From Actinomycetes bacterium (GTDB lineage: Bacteria > Actinomycetota > Acidimicrobiia > Acidimicrobiales > RAAP-2), in assembly GCA_021810205.1 (NCBI GenBank), contig JAJZJC010000017.1:1-44577 (forward strand): 44,577 bases of DNA, written 5' to 3'. Under the pieces are notes generated by a model that did not search any database, was not told where the DNA came from, and saw only the letters and a program-made list of their open reading frames with translations. Positions 1-7,326 of this stretch are shown here, one piece after another; position 1 is the first letter of the stretch, and every line of letters begins with the position of its first letter. The position numbers and the translations under genes are program-made.

Positions 1-132
1 GGTGGCCGCGGTGGCGGGCGAGGGGGCAGTGGTGGGGGTGCAGGCAGGGGCGGCGGTGGCACCGGCGCCGCGGGCCGCGGGTCTTCGAACGGGGCCAGCA
101 CCGGCGATGGGCCAGGCAGAAGCGCAGCGGGC
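1..132 (+). other. Gly-rich open frame leading into the M48 protease gene
   Basis: The frame of the downstream metalloprotease stays open from base 1 to its first ATG at 133 and would encode a Gly/Arg/Ser/Ala-rich low-complexity stretch. I see no convincing ribosome binding site before that ATG, so the true start may lie upstream or outside the window. It may equally be untranslated GC-rich sequence; no other gene or signal is visible. Confidence 0.3.
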
Positions 133-1044
133 ATGGGACCGCGCACCAGCGCCGCTGCCGCTCCGGCTTCCCCGGTAGTCGGCGCCCTGAGCGATCCCTT
201 CGCAGCCGACAGGCGCAACGAAGCCCGTGTCCGGGCGAACCGCAACCGGACCTTCCTCCTGGCGACGGCGAGCGCGGCAGTGCCCGCCGTCGTGCTCGGC
301 GCCGTGCTCGGCGGGGTCGCGGGGACTGCGGCCGGCGCGGTCGTGGCGGTCGTCGTGCTCGTCTGCGTCGCCGCGCTGGTCGTGCGCGAGGCCCTCCGGA
401 TCGCGCTCGCGGTGATCGGGGGGCACGCCGTGCGCGAGGAGGAGCTCCCCGCGCTCGCCAATCAGGTCGACGGGCTGAGCGCGACGGTCGGGGTCCGCCG
501 TCCCCGGCTCTGGGTCGTCGAAGACCCGGTGCCGAACGCGTGCGCGCTGAGCGGGCGCCGGGATGCGCGCCCGGTCCTGATCGTGACGACCGGGCTGTTG
601 GAGCTACTCGGCATCATCGAGCTCGAGGGCGTGCTCGCGCACGAGCTCGTGCACATGAAGCGCGAAGATGCCGCGGCGTCGGCCGTGGCAGTCGCGACGG
701 CGGGGCTCGTATCCGCGGCGTTCGGAGGTGACCGCGTCCTGCATCGCGCGCTCGGCCGGGGCAGGGAGTACGAAGCGGACCAGGCTGCCGCCCTTGCGGT
801 GCGGTACCCGCCGGGTTTGCGCGACGCGCTCGTGGCGTTCGGCGCGCGTGCTGCGTCGCTGCCGGCATCGGCTCCCTCCGGTGCCCCGACCCCCGCGCAC
901 TCGCCGTTCTGCGGGTGGCGGTGGGCCGCGACCCGTTGGATCTGGATCGATCCCATGGTCGGCGTCGCCGGCCCGGCCGAGCGTGCGCCGATCGGCGAGC
1001 TGGACGCGACCGACGTACGCGCCGAAGCGTTGGCCCAATGGTGA
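133..1044 (+). CDS. M48-family zinc metalloprotease (HtpX-like), possibly 5'-partial
   Basis: Predicted membrane-anchored zinc endopeptidase. Counting from ATG 133, two hydrophobic segments (about residues 41-63 and 68-84) are followed by the zinc motif HELVH (H170, E171, H174) and, about 40 residues later, REYEAD (211-216), which supplies the third ligand in M48 proteins. This arrangement is typical of HtpX-type proteases, which degrade misfolded membrane or envelope proteins. The tail after residue 230 is poorly conserved, rich in Ala, Pro and Ser, and ends in a Trp-rich patch. The reading frame is open to the window edge, so the N-terminus is uncertain. The gene stops 18 bp before pdxS, which has its own promoter. 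The substrate cannot be deduced. Confidence 0.8.
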   Translation: MGPRTSAAAAPASPVVGALSDPFAADRRNEARVRANRNRTFLLATASAAVPAVVLGAVLGGVAGTAAGAVVAVVVLVCVAALVVREALRIALAVIGGHAVREEELPALANQVDGLSATVGVRRPRLWVVEDPVPNACALSGRRDARPVLIVTTGLLELLGIIELEGVLAHELVHMKREDAAASAVAVATAGLVSAAFGGDRVLHRALGRGREYEADQAAALAVRYPPGLRDALVAFGARAASLPASAPSGAPTPAHSPFCGWRWAATRWIWIDPMVGVAGPAERAPIGELDATDVRAEALAQW

Positions 1045-1049
1045 CCCGG

Positions 1050-1055
1050 TAGGAT
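1050..1055 (+). promoter_or_regulatory. -10 hexamer TAGGAT of pdxS, leaderless arrangement
   Basis: TAGGAT ends 8 nt before the pdxS ATG at 1063, so the transcript should begin at or within a base or two of the start codon. It contains the upstream ATG at 1054, which is therefore an unlikely start. Confidence 0.6.
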
Positions 1056-1062
1056 GGTCCTC

Positions 1063-1965
1063 ATGACGACGGCGAACGAGAGCCGCGAGACGGGGACGTT
1101 CACCGTCAAGCGCGGGTTGGCGGACATGCTGCGCGGTGGCGTGATCATGGACGTGGTCGATGCGGCGCAGGCCAAGATCGCCGAGGACGCTGGAGCCGTC
1201 GCCGTCATGGCGCTCGAACGGGTGCCCGCGGACATCCGCCGGGACGGTGGTGTCGCCCGCATGAGCGACCCCGCGCTCATCGAGGGGATCCAGCAGACCG
1301 TTACCGTCCCGGTGATGGCGAAAGCCCGAATCGGGCACTTCGCCGAGGCGCAGGTCCTCCAGGCGCTCGGGGTCGACTACGTGGACGAGAGCGAGGTGCT
1401 GACCCCGGCAGACGTGGCCCACCACATCGACAAGTGGGCGTTCACGGTGCCGTTCGTGTGCGGCGCGACGAACCTCGGTGAGGCGCTGCGGCGGATCTCC
1501 GAGGGCGCGGCGATGATCCGTTCCAAAGGCGAGGCGGGAACCGGCGATGTCGTCGAAGCCGTCGGTCACCTCCGCTCGATCGTCGGTGACATCCGCAAGA
1601 TCACGCAGGCCGACGGCGCAGAGCTCTTCGCGTGGGCGAAGCAGCTCGCAGCGCCCATCGGTCTGGTCAAAGAGATCGCCGAGACGGGGAAGCTTCCCGT
1701 CCCGCTGTTCTGCGCGGGTGGCATCGCGACGCCGGCGGATGCGTCGCTGGTGATGCAGCTGGGCGCGGAGGCGGTGTTCGTCGGCTCGGGCATCTTCAAG
1801 AGCGACGATCCCGCGCGCCGTGCCAGGGCGATCGTGGAGGCGACCACCCACTTCGACGACGCGGAGCACGTTGCCAAGGTCAGCCGCGGGCTCGGAGAGG
1901 CGATGCGCGGACGGGCCGCGGCGGAGCTGGAGGGTTCGGAGCGGCTGGCCGATCGCGGCTGGTAG
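1063..1965 (+). CDS. pdxS: Pyridoxal 5'-phosphate synthase subunit PdxS
   Basis: Synthase subunit of the DXP-independent vitamin B6 pathway. It builds PLP from ribose 5-phosphate, glyceraldehyde 3-phosphate and ammonia supplied by PdxT. The 300-residue product is full length and very conserved: GVIMD with D30, the imine-forming lysine K87 in MAKARIGHF, the second lysine K155 in [10 protein letters not shown], and the phosphate-binding segments [11 protein letters not shown] and AVFVGSGIF. The start at 1063 is chosen over ATG 1054 because a TAGGAT -10 element covers 1054 and because family members begin near this residue. pdxT follows after 2 bp, so the two subunits are co-transcribed and probably translationally coupled. 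Confidence 0.97.
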   Translation: MTTANESRETGTFTVKRGLADMLRGGVIMDVVDAAQAKIAEDAGAVAVMALERVPADIRRDGGVARMSDPALIEGIQQTVTVPVMAKARIGHFAEAQVLQALGVDYVDESEVLTPADVAHHIDKWAFTVPFVCGATNLGEALRRISEGAAMIRSKGEAGTGDVVEAVGHLRSIVGDIRKITQADGAELFAWAKQLAAPIGLVKEIAETGKLPVPLFCAGGIATPADASLVMQLGAEAVFVGSGIFKSDDPARRARAIVEATTHFDDAEHVAKVSRGLGEAMRGRAAAELEGSERLADRGW

Positions 1966-1967
1966 CG

Positions 1968-2606
1968 ATGTCCGAGCCGACGGCGATCGTCGGCGTCCTC
2001 GCGCTCCAAGGAGACGTCCGAGAGCATGAGGCCGCCTTCGGCGAGTTGGGTGTCCCCACGCGCCGGGTCCGTCGCCCCGAGGACCTCGATGGCCTCTCGG
2101 GCGTGGTGTTCCCGGGCGGCGAGTCCACGACGCTGTCGCTGCTGGTCGACTCCTCGGGACTGTTCGACCCGTTGCACAAGCGGATCGCCGAGGGACTGCC
2201 GGTGTTCGGCACCTGTGCGGGGATCATCCTGCTCGCACGCCAGGTCGAGGGGGGGCGCGCGGACCAGCGTTCCTTCGGAGTGCTCGACTGCACGGTGCGG
2301 CGCAACGGCTACGGCCCCCAGCGTTTCTCCTTCGAGGGAGAGGTCACGCCGACGGGCCCCGAGCTGGGCGGCGAGGACGCTGCGCCACTTCCCGCGGTCT
2401 TCATCCGGGCACCCTTGGTGGTGGCGGTGGGCGAGGGCGTCGACGTGCTTGCGAGGGAAGGGCGGGGCACCGGCGGCGCACCGGTGGTGCTGCGCGACGG
2501 CAAGGTGCTTGGCGCCACGTTCCATCCCGAGCTGACCACCGACCGCCGCCTGCACGCACTGTTCGCGCAGATGGTGAAGTCGGAGTGCCGCACAGCCCTC
2601 TGGTAG
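1968..2606 (+). CDS. pdxT: Pyridoxal 5'-phosphate synthase glutaminase subunit PdxT
   Basis: Class I glutamine amidotransferase that releases ammonia from glutamine and channels it to PdxS. The 212-residue protein has the family start (VGVLALQGDVREH), the FPGGEST oxyanion segment, the nucleophile C83 in GTCAG, and the His-Glu dyad in FHPEL near residue 187. The start ATG lies 2 bp after the pdxS stop. The TAG stop (2604-2606) lies inside the first unit of a degenerate tandem repeat. The C-terminus is slightly longer than in many PdxT proteins but nothing is missing. Confidence 0.97.
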   Translation: MSEPTAIVGVLALQGDVREHEAAFGELGVPTRRVRRPEDLDGLSGVVFPGGESTTLSLLVDSSGLFDPLHKRIAEGLPVFGTCAGIILLARQVEGGRADQRSFGVLDCTVRRNGYGPQRFSFEGEVTPTGPELGGEDAAPLPAVFIRAPLVVAVGEGVDVLAREGRGTGGAPVVLRDGKVLGATFHPELTTDRRLHALFAQMVKSECRTALW

Positions 2607-2664
2607 GCCGCTGGTAGGCCGCTGGCGTGGGCCGGCACTGGGTAGGCCGTTGGGAGGCCATTGG
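2600..2664 (+). repeat. Degenerate 11-bp tandem repeat at the pdxT stop codon
   Basis: CTGGTAGGCCG occurs at 2600-2610 and 2611-2621, followed by decayed copies (GGTAGGCCG, TGGGAGGCC) up to the yebC -10 element. The first copy contains the pdxT stop codon, which suggests duplication outward from the gene end. Confidence 0.6.
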
Positions 2665-2670
2665 TAGCAT
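2665..2670 (+). promoter_or_regulatory. Candidate -10 hexamer of yebC
   Basis: TAGCAT lies 95 bp before the yebC ATG, predicting a leader of roughly 85-90 nt. A Shine-Dalgarno-like GAGGAAGGA at 2748-2756 precedes the ATG by 8 nt, so yebC looks conventionally initiated. Confidence 0.4.
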
Positions 2671-2764
2671 CGCCAGTGCCCCGGGCACGGCGAGGTGCCG
2701 CGGCGAGGTGCACGGCTTCAGGGTGCATGGCGAGGCCGGTGCATGACGAGGAAGGACATTCGCG

Positions 2765-3514
2765 ATGTCGGGACACTCGAAGTGGGCAACGACGAAGTAC
2801 CGCAAAGGAGCGCAGGACGCGGCGCGCTCGAAGCGGTTCATCAAGCACATTCGCTCCCTGGAGGTGGCGGCGCGTGAGGGCGGCGGCGATGTGAACAACA
2901 ATGCCGCCCTCCGGACTGCGTTCGAGCGGGCGCGGGCCGACTCGATGCCGATGAAGACCATCGAGAGCGCCATCAAGCGCGGGACCGGTGATCTCGACGG
3001 TGCGCGCTACGAGGCCGTCGCCTACGAGGGCTATGCCCCTGGCGGCGTCGCGGTCCTGGTCGAAACGCTCACCGACAACCGGAACCGGACCGCGGCCGAG
3101 CTGCGGAACCTCTTCAATCGCAACGGGGGCTCGCTTGCCGAGCCCGGCGCGGTGAGCTGGCAGTTCGAGCGAAAGGGCGTCGTCGAGCTCGACAGGGCGC
3201 TCGACGAGGACACCCTCACCGAGGCGGCCCTCGAGGCGGGTGCCGAAGACGTGGTCGATGCCGGAGAGCGCTGGCAGGTGGTCAGCGCCGCGCAGGACCT
3301 GGCGGCGGTGCGCGCCGGTCTCGAAGCCGCGGGCGTCGAGCTCATGAGCGCCGAGCTCACCATGGTGCCGACGACGATCGTGGAGGTCTCCGATCCCCAA
3401 GAGGCACAGCGGGTGCTGCGGCTGATCGACGCGATCGACGACCACGACGACGTGCAGAACGTGCACGCGAACTACGACATTCCCGAGACGGTGATGGCAG
3501 GGTACGCCGGCTGA
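2765..3514 (+). CDS. yebC: YebC/PmpR family protein (TACO1-like)
   Basis: Full-length member (249 residues) of the YebC/TACO1 family, beginning with the signature MSGHSKWATTKYRKGAQDA. Family members have been described as DNA-binding regulators (PmpR) and as translation factors that relieve ribosome pausing at proline-rich stretches; which applies here cannot be read from sequence. The three domains expected of the fold are all present, including YEGYAPGGVAVLVE and the C-terminal IDDHDDVQNVHANYDI segment. It sits between pdxT and ruvC, the usual neighbourhood in actinobacteria. The start is supported by a strong ribosome binding site. Confidence 0.95.
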   Translation: MSGHSKWATTKYRKGAQDAARSKRFIKHIRSLEVAAREGGGDVNNNAALRTAFERARADSMPMKTIESAIKRGTGDLDGARYEAVAYEGYAPGGVAVLVETLTDNRNRTAAELRNLFNRNGGSLAEPGAVSWQFERKGVVELDRALDEDTLTEAALEAGAEDVVDAGERWQVVSAAQDLAAVRAGLEAAGVELMSAELTMVPTTIVEVSDPQEAQRVLRLIDAIDDHDDVQNVHANYDIPETVMAGYAG

Positions 3515-3585
3515 GACGGCTGCCGGCACCGTCGCCACCGACCAGGCGCGACCGCCGAAGTCACCGCCCGGCGCTCCCAGTCGGC

Positions 3586-3591
3586 TACTGT
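3586..3591 (+). promoter_or_regulatory. -10 hexamer TACTGT of ruvC, leaderless arrangement
   Basis: TACTGT ends 8 nt before the ruvC ATG at 3599, predicting a leaderless ruvCAB transcript. The same hexamer precedes mshD on the other strand. Confidence 0.6.
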
Positions 3592-3598
3592 CGAACGC

Positions 3599-4105
3599 AT
3601 GTTCGTGCTGGGAGTGGACCCGGGGCTGTCTCGTTGCGGCTACGGCCTCGTGTCGAGGGGGTCGAGCGGCGTGCTGCGCGCGGCAGCAGCCGGCGTGATC
3701 GAGACCGACCCTGCGGCCGGCCTCCCGAGCCGACTTCGGATGCTGCGTGACGAGCTGCGCGACCTGCTCGGGGAGCTCCAACCCGACGTGGTCGTCGTCG
3801 AGCAGGTCTTCTTCCAGGTCAACGTTCGCACGGCCATGGCCGTCGGACAGGCGAGCGGCCTGGCGCTCGCCGAAGCCGCAGGGCGCGGGTGCGAGGTTGT
3901 CCAGTACACGGCGAACGAGGTCAAGCAGGCGCTCGTCGGGTACGGCGGGGCCACCAAAGACCAGGTTCAGCGGATGGTGGCGGCGGTCCTCGCGCTGTCC
4001 GCGGTGCCACGCCCCCCAGACGTCGCCGACGCACTGGCGCTCGCCGTGTGCCACCTGACGGCGCAGCCGCTGCGGCGAGCCATCGACGCGGCGGTGGGGC
4101 GGTGA
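3599..4105 (+). CDS. ruvC: Holliday junction resolvase RuvC
   Basis: Endonuclease that cuts Holliday junctions symmetrically after RuvAB branch migration. All four metal-binding acidic residues are visible: D7 in GVDPG, E68 in VVVEQVFF, D141 and D144 in DVADALALA. Length (168 residues) is normal. It is first in a ruvC-ruvA-ruvB operon; the ruvA GTG overlaps its TGA stop. The start follows directly on a -10 element, with no ribosome binding site. Confidence 0.97.
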   Translation: MFVLGVDPGLSRCGYGLVSRGSSGVLRAAAAGVIETDPAAGLPSRLRMLRDELRDLLGELQPDVVVVEQVFFQVNVRTAMAVGQASGLALAEAAGRGCEVVQYTANEVKQALVGYGGATKDQVQRMVAAVLALSAVPRPPDVADALALAVCHLTAQPLRRAIDAAVGR

Positions 4106-4689
4106 TCGGCTCTCTTCGCGGGGTGCTCGTCGCGCGCGGCGGCGCTGGTGAGCTCGTCGTGGAGGTGGGCGGCGTCGGTTACCGGGTCTCGGTCCCGACC
4201 GGGACGACGGCAGCGCTGGGCGCCATCGGGAGCGAGGTGTTCCTCCACGTGCACACCCACGTACGAGAGGACGCCATCGTCCTGTACGGGTTCGCCCACG
4301 ACGACGAGCGACGCTGCTTCGAGGCCCTCCTGGGCGCGCACGGCGTGGGACCGTCCCTCGCGCTCGCCATCGTGTCCGCGCTCTCGCCTGCGGCGCTCTC
4401 GACGGCGGTGCTCGAAGACGACGCCGAGACGCTGTGCAGCGTGCCGGGCATCGGCCGGAAGACCGCGGCGCGGCTACTGATCGACCTGAAAGCGCGGCTC
4501 GACCTGCCCGACGTCGAGCGCACGGGAGCGGGCTCGCCCGGACCGAGCGCACGCGCCGAGGCCCGTGCGGCCCTCGCGGAGCTCGGCTACGGGCCCGACG
4601 AGATCCGCCGAGCGCTCGAGGGTCGGCGCGACGATGTCGGGGTGGAAGAGCTCCTCCGACTCGCGCTGCGGGAGCTGGCGGCGCGGTGA
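4102..4689 (+). CDS. ruvA: Holliday junction DNA helicase subunit RuvA
   Basis: Junction-recognition subunit that loads two RuvB rings on opposite arms. The 195-residue product starts MIGSLRGVL (an OB-fold), has two helix-hairpin-helix motifs ([14 protein letters not shown] and [16 protein letters not shown]), and a C-terminal RuvB-binding domain ending in a Leu/Arg-rich helix. The GTG start overlaps the ruvC stop as GTGA, and its own stop overlaps the first candidate ruvB start in the same way, so all three subunits should be translated together. Confidence 0.97.
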   Translation: MIGSLRGVLVARGGAGELVVEVGGVGYRVSVPTGTTAALGAIGSEVFLHVHTHVREDAIVLYGFAHDDERRCFEALLGAHGVGPSLALAIVSALSPAALSTAVLEDDAETLCSVPGIGRKTAARLLIDLKARLDLPDVERTGAGSPGPSARAEARAALAELGYGPDEIRRALEGRRDDVGVEELLRLALRELAAR

Positions 4690-5810
4690 CGCGGGCCGTC
4701 CGAAAGGAGCTGGTGGCGAACCGGACCGCCCAATCTGGGTCCGAGGAGCACAGCCGGGACGGTGTCGCCCCGAACGGCGTCGGGCCGGCGGACGGCGCGG
4801 GACACCGCAGCGTCGACCCCGTCGTGGTGCCCGGCGACGACACGGAGTACGACGCCGGGCTGCGGCCGAGGCACCTCGAGGAGTTCGTCGGTCAGGCGGA
4901 CCTCGTCGAGCACCTCGGCATCGTCCTCGAAGCCGCGCAACGACGTCGCCAGCCTGTCGACCACCTCCTCTTCGCCGGCCCCCCGGGGCTCGGCAAGACC
5001 TCGCTCGCGGGCATCGTCGCTGCAGAGATGGGCGCGAGCCTGCGCGTCACCTCTGGCCCGGTGCTGGCACGGCCCGGTGACCTGGCCGCGCTGCTCACCG
5101 ACCTCCAGGAGGGCGACGTCCTCTTCATCGATGAGATCCATCGGCTGCACCGGTCGGTGGAAGAGGTGCTCTATCCCGCGATGGAGGACGCGAAGATCGA
5201 CATCGTCATCGGCAAGGGTCCGACCGCTCGCTCGATCCGCCTCGACCTGCCGCGCTTCACCCTCGTCGGTGCCACGACGCGCACCGGTCTCGTGGCGGGG
5301 CCCCTCCGGGACCGTTTCGGTTTCGTGGGCCGCCTCGACCTCTACGCGCCCGGGGACCTCGAGGCCATCGTGCGGCGCTCGGCACGCATTCTCGGAGTGC
5401 GGATCGACGTGGAGGGCGCTCGTCGGATCGCCGAGCGCGCTCGAGGGACTCCCCGCGTCGCCAACCGGCTTCTACGGCGGGTGCGTGACTTCACCGAGGT
5501 GCGCGGAGACGGCACGATCACCGGGGAGACCGCGGTGGAGGGCCTCGATCTGTTCGGCATCGACGAGCTCGGGCTCGACAAGGTCGACCGGGCGATCCTC
5601 GAGGCGCTCTGCGAACGGTTCTCGGGCCGGCCGGTGGGCCTGACCACGCTTGCGCAGTGCGTTGGCGAGGAGCCGGACACCATCGAAGACGCCTACGAGC
5701 CCTACCTGCTCCAGCAGGGGCTCATCCACCGGACCCCGCGGGGACGGGCCCCGACCGCCCGAGCGTGGGCCCACATCGGCGTGCCGGCCCCCGAGGCAGC
5801 GCTCTTCTGA
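4686..5810 (+). CDS. ruvB: Holliday junction branch-migration ATPase RuvB
   Basis: AAA+ motor that drives branch migration with RuvA. Walker A is GPPGLGKT (98-105), Walker B is DVLFIDE ending near residue 150, sensor 1 is GATTRTG, and the winged-helix C-terminal domain contains the conserved FIxRTPRGR-like end (LIHRTPRGR). From GTG 4686, which overlaps the ruvA stop as GTGA, the protein has 374 residues with about 55 variable N-terminal residues before the conserved core. GTG 4713, preceded by AAAGGAG with short spacing, is a credible alternative. The gene ends 21 bp before a convergent response-regulator gene. Confidence 0.96.
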   Translation: MTRAVRKELVANRTAQSGSEEHSRDGVAPNGVGPADGAGHRSVDPVVVPGDDTEYDAGLRPRHLEEFVGQADLVEHLGIVLEAAQRRRQPVDHLLFAGPPGLGKTSLAGIVAAEMGASLRVTSGPVLARPGDLAALLTDLQEGDVLFIDEIHRLHRSVEEVLYPAMEDAKIDIVIGKGPTARSIRLDLPRFTLVGATTRTGLVAGPLRDRFGFVGRLDLYAPGDLEAIVRRSARILGVRIDVEGARRIAERARGTPRVANRLLRRVRDFTEVRGDGTITGETAVEGLDLFGIDELGLDKVDRAILEALCERFSGRPVGLTTLAQCVGEEPDTIEDAYEPYLLQQGLIHRTPRGRAPTARAWAHIGVPAPEAALF

Positions 5811-5831
5811 GCCGCGGGCCGCCGGAGCTCG

Positions 5832-6569
5832 TCAGGGTGCTGCTGGGTGCATCAGGGTACTGAGGGGTACGTCGGGCGCTGGCTCGTAGCGGTACCCGAA
5901 GCCACGCACCGTACGCAAGGGCGATCCGTCGTCGACCCATCCGAGCTTGCGACGGAGGCGGAGGACTGCGTACTTCACGCGCGCGGGGTCCGGCGTGCCG
6001 GTCTCGCCCCATGCAAGGTCGACGAGCTGATCGGCCGAGAGGACCTGGCCGGCGTGGCGGACGAGCGCACAGAGGAGGCGGTACTCGATCGGCGTCAAGG
6101 GCAGTGGCACCCCTGAGAGGTAGGCCCGGTGCGCCGCATAGTCGATCCGGATGCGGCCGTCGTCGAAGCCCGTGCGCACTTCACTGGTCTGGGCACGACG
6201 CCGGATCGCCTGCAGGCGGGCGATGAGCTCCACATGACTGAAGGGTTTGGTGAGGTAGTCGTCCGCTCCCGAGTGCAGCGCGCGCACCTTCTCGGCTTCC
6301 GCGCAGCGCCCGGTCAGAACGAGGACGGGAACCTCGCTCATGTCCCGGATCCGCTCGAGGACCTCCCAGCCGTCGAGGTCGGGGAGCGCCATGTCCAAGA
6401 TCACGACGTCAGGACGTGTCTGGTAGAAGGCGCGCAGCCCGGCGCGCCCCGTCCCGGCTTGCACGACCCGGTAGTCGTCGCGTTCGAGGATCGTCTGCAA
6501 GACGAAGCGGACGTCCCCGTCGTCCTCGATCGTGAGGACGACGGCCGCTCTTTTGGTCGTCAGGTCCAC
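5832..6569 (-). CDS. Orphan OmpR/PhoB-type response regulator
   Basis: Two-domain transcription factor of 245 residues. The receiver domain has the acidic pair E15/D16, phosphoacceptor D59 in VVILDMALPD, T86 and K108 in DDYLTKPF. The C-terminal winged helix (about 145-230) shows LTPIEYRLLCAL and the RTVRGFGYRYE recognition region typical of OmpR-like regulators. Architecture resembles KdpE-type regulators, but no histidine kinase or kdp gene is adjacent, so partner and targets are unknown. GTG 6569 is supported by a GGAGGT ribosome binding site (plus-strand 6579-6584) with 9-nt spacing. The gene is transcribed divergently from yajC and convergently with ruvB. Confidence 0.93.
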   Translation of the reverse strand: MDLTTKRAAVVLTIEDDGDVRFVLQTILERDDYRVVQAGTGRAGLRAFYQTRPDVVILDMALPDLDGWEVLERIRDMSEVPVLVLTGRCAEAEKVRALHSGADDYLTKPFSHVELIARLQAIRRRAQTSEVRTGFDDGRIRIDYAAHRAYLSGVPLPLTPIEYRLLCALVRHAGQVLSADQLVDLAWGETGTPDPARVKYAVLRLRRKLGWVDDGSPLRTVRGFGYRYEPAPDVPLSTLMHPAAP

Positions 6570-6595
6570 GGCTGCGGTACCTCCAGGCCCTCTGA

Positions 6596-6625
6596 GGAGG
6601 CGGCACTGTCACGATGCCGCCCTCC
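6596..6625 (-). promoter_or_regulatory. Inverted repeat in the response-regulator leader
   Basis: Arms of 10 bp (GGAGGCGGCA at 6596-6605, and its complement with one bulged base at 6615-6625) flank a 9-nt loop. It lies between the candidate -10 and the ribosome binding site of the regulator gene, so it could be an autoregulatory operator or an RNA hairpin. Confidence 0.45.
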
Positions 6626-6645
6626 GACCAGCCCCCTTGGGGAGA

Positions 6646-6651
6646 ACATTA
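6646..6651 (-). promoter_or_regulatory. Candidate -10 of the response-regulator gene
   Basis: TAATGT on the minus strand lies about 77 bp upstream of GTG 6569, within the least GC-rich part of the intergenic region (6646-6685). No convincing -35 is seen. Confidence 0.35.
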
Positions 6652-6721
6652 CCTGGCCATTGCAGATTGGAACGATTTGCCGCACTGGTCGCCGCGCGTC
6701 CCGCAGGGGCGCCCGACCCTG

Positions 6722-6727
6722 TATCGT
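6722..6727 (+). promoter_or_regulatory. Candidate -10 of the yajC-secD-secF operon
   Basis: TATCGT is 57 bp before the yajC GTG, leaving a leader of about 50 nt that carries the ribosome binding site GAGGGGGT at 6769-6776. The gap 6570-6783 holds this signal, the divergent regulator promoter and the regulator leader; I see no gene in it. Confidence 0.4.
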
Positions 6728-6783
6728 GGCTCTCCTGTGCGGGTGAGCATCCAAGAGAATTTCTGCCTGAGGGGGTGGTCGAT

Positions 6784-7326
6784 GTGACCGGAGCCATGTC
6801 GGCACTGCTGGCCGCTTCGTCGAGCAAGAGCAGCAGCGGCGGCAGCACCTTCATCATCTTCTTGGTGGGCATCGCGCTCGTCGGCTACTTCCTGCTGATC
6901 CGGCCCCAAAAGCAGCGGGCGCGGCGACAGAAGGAGCAGCAGTCCCAGATCGGTGTGGGCGACGAGGTCCTGACGGTCGGCGGCATCGTCGGCCGGGTCA
7001 TCGCGGTGGACGCCGACCGGGTGACGATCCTCTCGGGTGGTGACACCGTCGGGTTCCCTGCGGTCGGCAACGACCCGACGCGGCTCGTGCTCGTGCGCAA
7101 CGCCATCTCGAAGAAGATCGAGCCGCCCATGGTGACCGACGCCGATGGTGACCATGCGACGGACGAGGCCTCCGACGAGGTCGCCACGTACGGGGGCTTC
7201 GAGCCGCCCGAGCAGGCGGACGGCCACTTCCAGGCGAACGACATCGCCGATGGCAACGGACACGGTCCTGGTGCCGGCGACGACTGGAGCGCCGAGAGCG
7301 CGGAGAACGAGGGCACGACCTCGTGA
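6784..7326 (+). CDS. yajC: Preprotein translocase accessory subunit YajC
   Basis: Small membrane partner of SecDF. A Ser/Gly-rich start is followed by one transmembrane helix (FIIFLVGIALVGYFLLIRP), a basic cluster QKQRARRQKEQQ on the cytoplasmic side, and the conserved core GVGDEVLTVGGIVGRVI. The product is 180 residues, longer than the usual roughly 100-120, because of an acidic, Asp/Glu/Gly-rich tail of about 70 residues. GTG 6784 is chosen because GAGGGGGT lies 7 nt upstream; ATG 6796 is the alternative. The stop overlaps the secD start as GTGA, giving a yajC-secD-secF operon. Confidence 0.92.
   Translation: MTGAMSALLAASSSKSSSGGSTFIIFLVGIALVGYFLLIRPQKQRARRQKEQQSQIGVGDEVLTVGGIVGRVIAVDADRVTILSGGDTVGFPAVGNDPTRLVLVRNAISKKIEPPMVTDADGDHATDEASDEVATYGGFEPPEQADGHFQANDIADGNGHGPGAGDDWSAESAENEGTTS

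Noticed and set aside
2309-4843. Very long antisense open frame (844 codons) across pdxT-yebC-ruvCA
   Set aside because: It is antisense to four well-conserved genes, matches no family I recognise and is rich in Arg/Pro/Ala as expected for a chance frame in high-GC DNA. Similar shadows at 604-1869, 10691-12601, 14127-15929 and 29740-32145 were dropped for the same reason.
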